From Actinopolymorpha singaporensis (lineage in GTDB: Bacteria > Actinomycetota > Actinomycetes > Propionibacteriales > Actinopolymorphaceae): DNA of 64,000 nucleotides. The DNA is taken from the NCBI RefSeq assembly GCF_900104745.1, contig NZ_LT629732.1, forward strand, positions 2,653,981 to 2,717,980, given 5' to 3'. Both the position numbers and the translations under genes were made by a program. A model generated the notes under the pieces. The model worked only from the letters and a program-made list of their open reading frames with translations. It made no database searches and was not told the origin of the DNA. Within the stretch, counting starts at the first letter, position 1; each line of letters starts with the position of its first letter. Positions 1-7,807 of the stretch are shown here, one piece after another.

Positions 1-313
1 CGACCAGGCGGACGCGCGGCCCGTGGTCGACGGCGTTGTTGACGAGTACGTCCACCCGGCCGAAACGTTCGAGCACCGCCGGGATGACACCCTCCCGCTG
101 CGACGGGTCGGCCAGATCGGCCACATGGAGTCGTGCCGTGCCGGCGCAGCACCCGGACTCGGTGATCCGCTCCACCGTGTTCGCGCCGCCTTCGCGATCG
201 ACGTCCACCACGACCACGAGCCCTCCGTCGTGGGCAAGCCGACGGGCGATCGCACTGCCGATGCCCGATCCGGCACCGGTGACGACCGCAACCTGTCCTT
301 GCAGTGTTCCCAT
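1..313 (-). CDS. SDR-family oxidoreductase, C-terminus beyond window
   Basis: The visible 104 N-terminal residues form a classical short-chain dehydrogenase Rossmann start. The nucleotide loop TGAGSGIG is at residues 12-19, an acidic residue (D37) at the end of the second strand favours NAD(H), and an NNA motif is at residues 92-94. The Gly that usually follows NNA is Val here. The ATG at 313 is 20 bases after the upstream permease stop, so the gene is probably the last visible member of the sugar operon and would oxidise or reduce a sugar, polyol or related alcohol; the substrate cannot be read. The catalytic Tyr/Lys lie outside the window. Confidence 0.9.
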   Translation of the reverse strand, partial: MGTLQGQVAVVTGAGSGIGSAIARRLAHDGGLVVVVDVDREGGANTVERITESGCCAGTARLHVADLADPSQREGVIPAVLERFGRVDVLVNNAVDHGPRVRLV

Positions 314-333
314 TTCCCCGTCGCTCCGTTCGG

Positions 334-1236
334 TCACTGCTTCACCGCGCCGGCGATCCCCTCGACGAAGTAGCGCTGAAGGAGGAGGAACACCACGACC
401 ACGGGAAGGAGGCTGATCGTGCTCGCCGCGTTCATCTGCGCGTAGCTGGTGTAGTTCTCGCCCTGGAACGAGTACACCGCCACCGCGAGAGTGCGCAGGT
501 CGGGCTGGCTGAGGGTCAACACCAGGGGGAGCAGGAAGTCGTTCCAGCTCGCTATGAACTGCAGGATGACGACGGTAGCCGTCACCGGCTTCGCCAGCGG
601 GAGAAACACCCGAACGAAGATCGTGAAGAAGCCGGCGCCGTCCATCGTCGCCGATTCCTCGAGTTCTTTCGGGAGCTGCCGGAAGTACCCGGCGTAGAGA
701 AGGAGCTGGATGATGTGAGCCTGACCGCTCTCGGCGAGGATGATTCCGAACAACGTGCCGTCAAGGTGGAGTTTCCCGATCAGGTCGAAGATCGGGATGA
801 TCGTGTATCCCTGTGGGAGGAAGACGAGGGCACCGAGTACGGCGACCAGGATTCGCCGTCCGGGGAACGCGTATCGGCCGAGGACGTACCCCATCGTCGC
901 CGTCGTGAAGACGACGATCGCGACGCCGCTGAAGGTCACGACGACCGTGTTGAGGAAGTAACGCCCCATCTCGGCATCGATCCACGCGTCGGTGTAGTTG
1001 CTGAAGAACCACTTGGTCGGGAACAGCCCGAGACCGGCGAAGACCTTGCCGTTCGGGCGCACCGACGCCGACATCATCCACAGGAACGGATAGATCCACG
1101 CCAATGCGATCGGCGTGAGGATGGCGTACGTCACCATCCGCCGTACCCGCCCTCGCGGTCGCTGCCGACCCGCACCGACGCTGGGCACACCCGCCCTTGC
1201 CCGGGGGACCCGCGCCATCAGCTCGGAAATGGTCAT
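334..1236 (-). CDS. Carbohydrate ABC transporter permease, MalG type
   Basis: A 300-residue integral membrane subunit with about six membrane segments. The cytoplasmic EAA loop (ELEESATMDGAG, near residues 190-205) docks the ATPase. The family is CUT1 MalG-like (binding-protein-dependent transport inner membrane component). The ATG at 1236 overlaps the stop of the partner permease as ATGA, so translation is coupled; the reading frame is open much further upstream but that part is only the antisense-biased extension. No ATPase gene is visible; CUT1 systems in actinomycetes often share one distant MsiK-like ATPase, which is an inference here. Confidence 0.95.
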   Translation of the reverse strand: MTISELMARVPRARAGVPSVGAGRQRPRGRVRRMVTYAILTPIALAWIYPFLWMMSASVRPNGKVFAGLGLFPTKWFFSNYTDAWIDAEMGRYFLNTVVVTFSGVAIVVFTTATMGYVLGRYAFPGRRILVAVLGALVFLPQGYTIIPIFDLIGKLHLDGTLFGIILAESGQAHIIQLLLYAGYFRQLPKELEESATMDGAGFFTIFVRVFLPLAKPVTATVVILQFIASWNDFLLPLVLTLSQPDLRTLAVAVYSFQGENYTSYAQMNAASTISLLPVVVVFLLLQRYFVEGIAGAVKQ

Positions 1237-2216
1237 CGTGACTCCACCGTTGTTCCGGGTCCGCGGCGGAGCCTGCGGACGGCGGTGATCTGGGCGATGG
1301 CGAGCACGATGAGCAGGAGGCCGAACAGTACACCTGCGGCGGAGGCGTACCCCAGGCGTTGTGCGGAGACCTGTCCCTGCGCCCCGAAGGCCGTGCGGTA
1401 GATGTAGAGCTCCATCACCTCGGTGGAGAAGTACGGACCGCCGTGGGTCAGCGCCTGCATGAACGCGAACACCTGCATGTTCCCGACCAGCACGATGAGA
1501 GTGATGATGACGGCGAACGGCGCCAACAGCGGCGCCGTGATGGAGACGGAGCGTCGCCACCAGCCGGCTCCGTCGACCTGGGCGGCTTCGTACAGCTCCG
1601 CCGGGATGGTCTGCAGGCCGGCGAGCCAGTAGATCATCGGCTGGCCGAACCACTTCCAGACGAAGATGCCGATCGCGGTCCACATCACCAGGTGCGGGTC
1701 GGTGAGGAAACCCACCGGGCGCTCGCTGAGGTGGAATGCGCGCAGCACCTCGTTGGCCGGGCCGTTGAACGCCGAGAACACCATGCTCATGACGATGCTG
1801 ACGATGGCCGTGGTGGTGACGACAGGAACGAAGAACAAGGTCCGGAACAGTGGAGCGAGTCGTAACGACCGGTCGTTGAGGACGATGGCGACGACCAGCG
1901 ACAGGAGGAGTTCGACCGGCGTCGCGACGCCCGCGAACCACGCCGACCGTCCGAAAGCCTTCCAGAAGTACTCGTCCCCCATGAGTTCGCTGAAGTTCTG
2001 CCAGCCGACGAAGTGTTTCGCCTGCTCGAATCCGCTCCAGTCGAAGAACGCGTAATACCACGACATGACGAGCGGGTAGAAGGAGAACATCACGACCAGG
2101 ACGAGCCCGGGAAGCATCAGCAGGTAGCAGGGTCGGGCCGCCCAGATGCGCCGACGGAGTGAGCCACGGGGCCCCTGTCCTGCCGGCTCGCGACGTACGG
2201 CCGAGACCGATGCCAT
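1233..2216 (-). CDS. Sugar ABC transporter permease, MalF type
   Basis: A 327-residue permease with a first membrane segment at about residues 32-55 after a basic cytoplasmic tail, a transmembrane domain of six helices, and an EAA motif (ELYEAAQVDGAG) near residue 215. It pairs with the MalG-type subunit immediately downstream (ATGA overlap) and with the binding protein whose stop lies only four bases upstream. Together these form the membrane channel of a CUT1 importer. The substrate is undetermined; the flanking Gfo/Idh dehydrogenase and TIM-barrel isomerase suggest a polyol, inositol-like or uncommon sugar. Confidence 0.95.
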   Translation of the reverse strand: MASVSAVRREPAGQGPRGSLRRRIWAARPCYLLMLPGLVLVVMFSFYPLVMSWYYAFFDWSGFEQAKHFVGWQNFSELMGDEYFWKAFGRSAWFAGVATPVELLLSLVVAIVLNDRSLRLAPLFRTLFFVPVVTTTAIVSIVMSMVFSAFNGPANEVLRAFHLSERPVGFLTDPHLVMWTAIGIFVWKWFGQPMIYWLAGLQTIPAELYEAAQVDGAGWWRRSVSITAPLLAPFAVIITLIVLVGNMQVFAFMQALTHGGPYFSTEVMELYIYRTAFGAQGQVSAQRLGYASAAGVLFGLLLIVLAIAQITAVRRLRRGPGTTVESR

Positions 2217-2220
2217 CGGA

Positions 2221-3771
2221 TCAGTCCTGGTAGAGCTTGGTGTAGGGAGCGCGGGGATTCCAGTCCTCGAACACCCAGTCGTCGCGCGAGACCTTGGCGC
2301 CGCGTGAGGCCGCCTTCTTGATGGCGTCCTCCAGCGACTTCTCCAGCCGGTCCTCCATCTGCTTCATCGCCTTCTCGACGCTCCCGCTGATTCGCCCGGT
2401 GTAGAGGCCGACGAGGGTGTCGCTGAACGTCGGCTGTGCCGGCACCTGCACCTCGTAGACCTTGCTGACGTCGGGGTTGCGTACGGCGGGTTCGGGTCGG
2501 ATGACGGTGTGCTTGGCACCGAGATCCATCGCGTTCTGCTGCAGCGCGTCCAGCCTGGCCTTCTTGATCGCGTCCGGGAAGGACGGCGGATCGGCCGCGC
2601 CGTCGTACTGCGCCCACTGGACCTGACCTGCGGCGGTCGACAGGTAACCCATGATGTCGCCGATGACCGGCCCCAGCTTGGTCTTGCTGGAGTACACCCA
2701 CGCGTTGGATCCACCGGGCCCGAAGGTGAGCGGCCAGATGTCGTCGGGGTTCTTCTGCGGCGGGATGTTCAGTCCCAGCTGGAAGTCGGGGTTGTCCTCC
2801 CGCCAGGGAAGGATGTTCCACGGACCCTGGAACATGATCCCCGCCTGACCCAACGGCATCCGCGACCGTGCACCGGGGGCGTCGAGGTTGACCGAGTCCG
2901 GGTGCGCGCTGCCGTCCTTTCTGATCGCCAGGATGAGCTCGATGGCCTCGACGACGGTGGGGTGGGTGACGTTGTACTTGCCGGTCCGCCAGTCGATGCC
3001 GTCGGCCCCACCGTGCACTCCGGCCATCTCGCAGAGAGTGCTGACCGGCCCGGACAGTCCACCCGGCTGGGCCAGACCGAAGATGATCCCGTAGTACTTC
3101 CCGTTGCCCTGCTTGGCGACGGTTCTGCAGACCTCGCGCAACTTCGGCCAGGTGATCACCTCCGTGTCGAGGTCTGCCCCGACGTCCTTCACCAGGTCGC
3201 GGTTGAAGAGCAGGAGGTTGTTGATCCGGCCGTTGCCAGTGAGCGGCAGTGCGTACGTCTTGCCACCGAAGTCGGTCACCCCAGGAGCGAACGAGTAGCT
3301 GGGGTAGCGCGCCTTCACCTTGTCGAAATCGGGGATGATGTCGTCGTACGCACCGATCCAGTGGTTGGAGACGGCCATCCCCATGGTGATCTGACCCGGC
3401 AACTGGAACACGTCGGGCACGGTCCCGTTACGCACGCCCAACGTCACCACCTGGGTGATCTGGTTCCAGTTCGTGCCGTCGTACTTCACCGAGATGTTCG
3501 GATGCTTCTTCTGGTACGCGGGAAAGAACTTCTCGAAGAAGCGCGCCTTCATGTCTCCGGAGTCCATCCAGCGCAGCCGGACGTTGCCGCTCGGCAGCTT
3601 GGTCGTCGCGTCCGGGATGTCGAACGCCGACGAGGGCGTCCGGCGGGCAGGCTGTTTCGCACCGTCTCCGGCGGGTTCTGATGTGTCGACGCAGGAGGCG
3701 GTGACCAGGCCCACGCCTCCGGCGCCGACGAGGTGCAGCATCCTTCGTCGTGAGATGGGTCGATCACGCAT
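2221..3771 (-). CDS. Extracellular sugar-binding lipoprotein (ABC family 1)
   Basis: A 516-residue substrate-binding protein. The N-terminus has an RRRM twin-arginine-like stretch, a hydrophobic segment and a lipobox ending LVTASC (Cys near residue 27), so it is probably lipid-anchored outside the membrane. The rest is a type-2 periplasmic-binding fold of the family 1 solute-binding type, with dozens of aromatic residues expected to stack on sugar. I chose the ATG at 3771 rather than the longer frame because AGGAGG lies seven bases upstream of it. It is followed four bases later by the MalF permease. Confidence 0.93.
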   Translation of the reverse strand: MRDRPISRRRMLHLVGAGGVGLVTASCVDTSEPAGDGAKQPARRTPSSAFDIPDATTKLPSGNVRLRWMDSGDMKARFFEKFFPAYQKKHPNISVKYDGTNWNQITQVVTLGVRNGTVPDVFQLPGQITMGMAVSNHWIGAYDDIIPDFDKVKARYPSYSFAPGVTDFGGKTYALPLTGNGRINNLLLFNRDLVKDVGADLDTEVITWPKLREVCRTVAKQGNGKYYGIIFGLAQPGGLSGPVSTLCEMAGVHGGADGIDWRTGKYNVTHPTVVEAIELILAIRKDGSAHPDSVNLDAPGARSRMPLGQAGIMFQGPWNILPWREDNPDFQLGLNIPPQKNPDDIWPLTFGPGGSNAWVYSSKTKLGPVIGDIMGYLSTAAGQVQWAQYDGAADPPSFPDAIKKARLDALQQNAMDLGAKHTVIRPEPAVRNPDVSKVYEVQVPAQPTFSDTLVGLYTGRISGSVEKAMKQMEDRLEKSLEDAIKKAASRGAKVSRDDWVFEDWNPRAPYTKLYQD

Positions 3772-3791
3772 GTCACAACCTCCTGCGGGCT

Positions 3792-4802
3792 TCACAGCGG
3801 CATGATGGTGGCGTCGTCGGGCGGGTTCGTCATGAAGTCCAGCAGGTCGACGACCCGATTGGTGACTGCCGAGTAGTTGGCGGCCAGCGAGACACCGATG
3901 CTCTGGGCCGACTCGCGGGCGGTCGCCCGCACCGCGGCCGGATCGTTGCGCCGAACGATCGCCATGAACTCCTGGTCGATGTTCCAGTCGGCTCGGGCCG
4001 AAGTCTCCACAGGCGGGACCCCCCGACGGAACACCGTCGCCTTCGCCAGGTTGACCCGAACCAGAACCTCCCGCGCGGCGACGTCGACCCCGTTCGACCC
4101 CGGAATCCCCGGGAACAACGCGTACGTGGAATGGACGCTTCCGGCGGCTCCGTTGGCAAAGCCGAGAGTGACGGCGCTGGCGTCCCAGTTCGGCAACTCC
4201 TCCTCGGGAATCGCGTTGTCCGCGTACGCCGCGAAGACGGTGCTGACGTCACCGGCCAGGAAGCGCATGAGGTCGATCAGATGCGTAGCCTGCTCGAAGA
4301 TCTGGCCCCCGCCGGTTCGCCTGTCCCGGATCCAGGGGAGGGGCGGGATCGTCCAGTACCACCATCCGGCCAGCATGGTCGGCGGGAGTCCGGCCAGCGC
4401 GTCCCTTGCCACGTCGGTCAGCGGACTGTAGCGCCACTGATAGCCCACCGTGCAGAGGACGCCGTGCCGCTCGATGACGTCCGCGGCCGCGGTGGCCGTG
4501 GTCACCGACGGGGCCAGCGGCTTCTCCACGAAGACGTTGATGCCTCGCTCGGCAGCGAAGGTGAGCTGGTCGAGGTGCTCACTGGCGGGGGTGCAGAAGT
4601 ACGCCACGTCCGGCCTGGTCCGATCGAGCAGTTCCCGGTAGTCGACCGATCCGGTTCCCCCGAACTCCGCGGTGAACTCCTCGACTGCCTCCGCGCGCAC
4701 GTCGGCCGCACCCACGATGCGCACGTCCGGAACGTCCTGCAGCTGCTTCGCGTGCAGGCGACCCATGCGACCGGTGCCCACGACGGCGACCGAGATTGTC
4801 AT
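3792..4802 (-). CDS. Gfo/Idh/MocA family NAD(P)-dependent oxidoreductase
   Basis: A 336-residue two-domain dehydrogenase. The nucleotide-binding loop GTGRMG is at residues 9-14 and the family signature EKPLAPS is near residue 93, with the Lys of EKP acting near the nicotinamide. The C-terminal half is the alpha/beta substrate domain; a conserved Asp/His-type pair is not obvious by eye. It starts inside the stop of the TIM-barrel gene (ATGA overlap) and is followed by the binding protein after a 20-base gap, so it belongs to the import operon. Its likely role is oxidation of an imported sugar, inositol or sugar-acid hydroxyl; the exact substrate is unknown. Confidence 0.93.
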   Translation of the reverse strand: MTISVAVVGTGRMGRLHAKQLQDVPDVRIVGAADVRAEAVEEFTAEFGGTGSVDYRELLDRTRPDVAYFCTPASEHLDQLTFAAERGINVFVEKPLAPSVTTATAAADVIERHGVLCTVGYQWRYSPLTDVARDALAGLPPTMLAGWWYWTIPPLPWIRDRRTGGGQIFEQATHLIDLMRFLAGDVSTVFAAYADNAIPEEELPNWDASAVTLGFANGAAGSVHSTYALFPGIPGSNGVDVAAREVLVRVNLAKATVFRRGVPPVETSARADWNIDQEFMAIVRRNDPAAVRATARESAQSIGVSLAANYSAVTNRVVDLLDFMTNPPDDATIMPL

Positions 4803-5584
4803 GGTCGCGCTCCCTCACGCAGGTGTCGAACGCTCCGGCGGAGGTCCTCAACGTCGTCGACGGGACGGCACTCCAGGCCCAGCCAGCCCGTGTAGCCGTG
4901 CTCGTTGAGCGCGGCCAGGACCGCACCGAAGTCGATGTCGCCGTCGCCGGGAAGGCGTCGATCACTGTCGGACAGATGCACCAGGGCGAGTTGGTCACCG
5001 ACTGCGGTGATCATCTCCGGTATGTCCTGGCCTTCGCGTTCGCAGTGGTAGGTGTCCACCATCGTGGCGATACGAGGTGACCCGATCGCGTCACAGATGG
5101 CGGCACCGACACCAGGGTCGGTGAGGAAGTGGGTCTCGTCGTGGTTCAGTGGCTCGATGGTGACCCGCACGCTGAGGTCGGCGATCCGCTCGGCGATCTC
5201 GGCGAGATTCCCCATGAGTACGGCGGTCTCCACCACGTGCAGGGGGAGTACCGGCTCGAAACCACGTAGGCGCGCCGCACCGAAGACCGGTACCAGGATC
5301 AGGTTGGAAGCGCCTACCGCGTCCGCTGTCTCTGCGTACTCGACCACCCTCTCGACCGCGGCGGCGCGGTCGGCCGCCCCGGCCGACAGCAGGCCCGGCT
5401 CCCGGAGTTGGGAATAGACCGCGCCGATCGGAACGCCACTTCCGGCGAGTCGGTCACGTACCGATGGTTCGCTGACGGTGGCCATACGCAGGTCGATGCC
5501 GTCGAGTCCGGCTTCCCGGACGACGTCGAGCTTGTCGCCGATCGGACGCTGGCCCAGCATCTGTTCCGCACAGGAAAGTCGCAC
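4799..5584 (-). CDS. Sugar phosphate isomerase/epimerase-like TIM barrel protein
   Basis: A 261-residue xylose-isomerase-like TIM barrel (AP endonuclease 2 superfamily). Metal ligands are recognisable in order: Glu in TIEPLNHDE, Asp in MVDTYHCERE, His in LVHLSDSD and Glu in LGLECRP. The frame is open to 5710, but GTG at 5584 follows a GAGGGGGG ribosome-binding site and begins the conserved barrel, so I start it there. This is the first gene of the operon, reading away from the ROK regulator. It probably isomerises or epimerises the product of the neighbouring dehydrogenase. Confidence 0.88.
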   Translation of the reverse strand: MRLSCAEQMLGQRPIGDKLDVVREAGLDGIDLRMATVSEPSVRDRLAGSGVPIGAVYSQLREPGLLSAGAADRAAAVERVVEYAETADAVGASNLILVPVFGAARLRGFEPVLPLHVVETAVLMGNLAEIAERIADLSVRVTIEPLNHDETHFLTDPGVGAAICDAIGSPRIATMVDTYHCEREGQDIPEMITAVGDQLALVHLSDSDRRLPGDGDIDFGAVLAALNEHGYTGWLGLECRPVDDVEDLRRSVRHLREGARP

Positions 5585-5666
5585 GGCCAGGCACCCCCCT
5601 CGTAGTCGGTGGGGCTGCGGAATTGCGGACTGAACCGATGGAGCTGCAGGACTGCAAACACCTGGG

Positions 5667-5684
5667 CCCGATCGATCGATCGGG
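5667..5684. promoter_or_regulatory. 18-bp perfect palindrome, candidate ROK operator
   Basis: The 18 bases cccgatcgatcgatcggg are a perfect dyad. They lie in the untranslated leader of the sugar operon, between its promoter and the GTG at 5584, and upstream of the divergent ROK gene. Binding by the ROK repressor would block transcription of the operon. That function is inferred from position alone. Confidence 0.5.
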
Positions 5685-5722
5685 ATTGATTGAGTGATTG
5701 TTGCAACCAACTCTGGTCGGTT

Positions 5723-5751
5723 AACGTATTGATCACTTTCAGCCCTGTCAA
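5723..5751 (-). promoter_or_regulatory. Sigma-70-type promoter of the sugar uptake operon
   Basis: On the minus strand TTGACA (5751-5746) is followed after 17 bases by TACGTT (5728-5723), close to the actinobacterial TTGAC-N17-TANNNT consensus. The transcription start would be near 5716, giving a leader of about 130 bases that contains gttgcaac (5700-5707) and the 18-bp palindrome. A tgatca dyad lies in the spacer. Confidence 0.6.
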
Positions 5752-5778
5752 GGGTGGTGGACGCAGGAGGTCGGGAAG

Positions 5779-7011
5779 ATGCGGCTCGCCAACGGATACT
5801 CCGGCGCCAACCATCGCAGCGTGAAGCAGAGCAACCGGGCGGCCATCTTCCGGGCCATCCATCGAATGGGGCCGATCGCGCGTGTCGACCTCGCTCGAGA
5901 GACCGGGCTCAACCCGGCGACGGTTTCCCACATCGTCGAGGAGCTCATCGCTTCTGGGCTCGCGAGCGAGACCGGTGTCCGGTCCCCTCAACGTGCCGGC
6001 CGTCGGCCGATCAGCCTGGAGATCAACCCGACGGCCGGCTTTGCCGTCGGCCTCGACCTTGCCCGGCACACGATCACGGGCGCGCTGGTGGACCTGTCGG
6101 GCGTGGTGCACGCCCGGGTCGAGGAGGAGGCCGACAGCCCGTGGCGGGAGGAGACCGCGGTGCCGATCGGCAGCCGGGTCGTCGAACGCCTGCTCCGGCC
6201 CCTCACGTCATCGCAGCGCGACAGGGTCGTGGGCGTCGGGATGGGGATCCCGGGGCCGGTGAGCATCCGCACGGGCAACTACCTCGCGCCGCGTTCCTTC
6301 GACTCGTGGCGGCCTGTCGCGCTGGCCGCCGAGCTCGAGCGCCGATGGCAACTACCGACCTTTGTCGACAACAACGCCAACACGAGCGCCCTCGCCGCTT
6401 TGTGGTTCGGTGCAGGACAGGGGACGCAGAACTTCGTGTTGCTCAACCTCGGGGTCGGCGTGGGAACCGGCCTGGTTCTCGATGGTGACGTCTACCGCGG
6501 CAACCACGACCTGGCGGGGGAGGCCGGGCACCTGAGCGTCGACCTCGACGGTCCCCGGTGCGCCTGCGGCAACAACGGCTGCCTGGAAACGTACGTCTCC
6601 GTCCCCCGGGTGTTGCAGGCCGTGCGGTCGGGTTCACGGCGAGGGCGAAAGGGTCGCGCGGCGGACGTGACGCTGCCCGAGGCCGTCACTGCACTGCACG
6701 CCGGTGACCCGCACGTGGTCGACGTCTTCGCCCACGTGGCCAGACATCTGGCCGCCGGCATCGTGACGATCATCTACACCCTCGACCCCGAACTGATCCT
6801 GCTCGGCAGGGAACTCTCCGCCGCCGGCGACGCATTGGTCGTCCCGGTTCGCGAGGAGGTCCGCAGGCGGATCTTCCCGGCCATGCGGGACACCGTACGG
6901 ATCGAGGTGTCGAACCTGGTCGACGCGCCGACGATCGGCGCCGCCACCCTTGCGTTGCGGGAGATCTTCCAGGCGCCGCTGGGCGCCCGCGTCCGACGCG
7001 GATTTTCGTGA
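5779..7011 (+). CDS. ROK-family transcriptional repressor (XylR/NagC type)
   Basis: A 410-residue protein. Residues about 15-75 form a MarR-like winged helix (VDLARETGLNPATVSHIVEE). The remainder is a ROK sugar-kinase-like domain with the glycine-rich loop LGVGVGTGLV and the zinc-binding cluster CACGNNGC near residues 258-265. ROK repressors release DNA when the C-terminal domain binds sugar. It is transcribed divergently from the sugar import operon and is therefore its most likely regulator. ATG at 5779 follows AGGAGGTCGG. Confidence 0.93.
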   Translation: MRLANGYSGANHRSVKQSNRAAIFRAIHRMGPIARVDLARETGLNPATVSHIVEELIASGLASETGVRSPQRAGRRPISLEINPTAGFAVGLDLARHTITGALVDLSGVVHARVEEEADSPWREETAVPIGSRVVERLLRPLTSSQRDRVVGVGMGIPGPVSIRTGNYLAPRSFDSWRPVALAAELERRWQLPTFVDNNANTSALAALWFGAGQGTQNFVLLNLGVGVGTGLVLDGDVYRGNHDLAGEAGHLSVDLDGPRCACGNNGCLETYVSVPRVLQAVRSGSRRGRKGRAADVTLPEAVTALHAGDPHVVDVFAHVARHLAAGIVTIIYTLDPELILLGRELSAAGDALVVPVREEVRRRIFPAMRDTVRIEVSNLVDAPTIGAATLALREIFQAPLGARVRRGFS

Positions 7012-7027
7012 CGTACGTCCTGCTGGT

Positions 7028-7158
7028 GTGCTCGCGGCGGTCGTCGGACTGGGTTTCGTCAAGGTTCTCTATGGTTTCGAGGATCTCGCCGACCGGATCT
7101 GGCGGGGCCCGGACTGGCTGCGCCCGGCCGCCGGCGGTCTGCTGCTGGGCGGGGTGCC
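7028..7158 (+). pseudogene. Fragment of a ClC-type chloride channel gene
   Basis: About 43 codons read VLAAVVGLGFVKVLYGFEDL and continue through WRGPDWLRPAAGGLLLGG. This resembles the helix and linker region of ClC chloride channel/antiporter proteins (compare the family pattern F-x-x-V-L-Y...LAD-R-x-W-R-G-P-x-W-L-R-P-A-x-G-G-L-L-L-G). There is no ClC selectivity motif, no proper start and no continuation; the sequence passes directly into a decayed CtaG-like segment in another frame. The match is from memory of the family and needs a profile search. Confidence 0.55.
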
Positions 7159-7704
7159 GTTGTCCTGCTGGCGTACACCGTCGGCATGGTCATGCTCAGG
7201 CGGCGAGGGGTCCGCTGGCCCGTCGGTCGCCCATTTTCGACGCGGCGATGTCGAACTGGGCCGGCCACACCCTCATGCTGGTTCACTTTCTCGCCGTCGG
7301 CCTGATCTTCTTCTGGCCGATTCTCGGTGTCGATCCCGGTCCGCACCGGGTGAGTCATCCGATACGGCTGGCGGAGTTGTTCGTGGGTGTTCCGTTCCAT
7401 GCCGTCTTCGGGATCGCGGTGATGATGTCGTCGACCCTGATTTGCCGGCTACTTCGCGCATCCGCCTTCTGCCTGGGGAGTCTCGCCGCTGCAGGACCAC
7501 TCCACCGGTGGCGGCATCGCGTGGGCGTTCACCGAGGTGCCCACCGCGCTCGTCCTGGCGGTGGTGTTCCTCGACTGGTGGCGCAGCGACCAACGCCTGG
7601 CACGGCGCACCGACCGAGCAGCCGATCGCGACGACGACGCCAAGTTGGCGGAGTACAACGCGCACCTGCAAAACCTCGCCCGCCGTTCACCGCGCGACCG
7701 CTGA
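7159..7704 (+). pseudogene. ctaG: Decayed CtaG-like cytochrome oxidase assembly gene
   Basis: Three consecutive pieces in two frames match parts of caa3-type CtaG (cytochrome c oxidase assembly factor, an integral membrane protein). Piece 1 (from 7159) is an N-terminal helix ending RRRGVRWPVGR. Piece 2 (from about 7236) holds the HTLMLVHFLAVGLIFFWP helix, GVDPGPHR and PFHAVFGIAVMMSSTL. Piece 3 (7441-7704) holds AGYFAHPPSAWG, STGGGIAWAFTEVPT and the charged tail. The middle of the protein, including several helices, is missing between pieces 1 and 2. Frames change at about 7230 and 7440. No single product can be made, so this is a relic. Confidence 0.75.
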
Positions 7705-7807
7705 CCAAAAGGGGCGTAGAGCGCGCGCGAACCCTTCCGTGGCGATCAGTGCCACTACTGTCGCAGTGATCGGGCAGTGCGCGTCACCGGACGAAGGGAC
7801 GGCTGCC

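Noticed and set aside
304-1401. Long plus-strand frame opposite the sugar permeases
   Set aside because: High-GC codon bias opens antisense frames; this one has low-complexity charged sequence, no ribosome site and lies over clear MalF/MalG genes. The same applies to frames at 2509-3681, 3750-4895 and 18563-19750.
7008-7769. 253-codon open frame over the CtaG relic
   Set aside because: Only its middle part resembles CtaG; the beginning and end match CtaG in another frame. It is a chance joining of pieces, not an intact gene.
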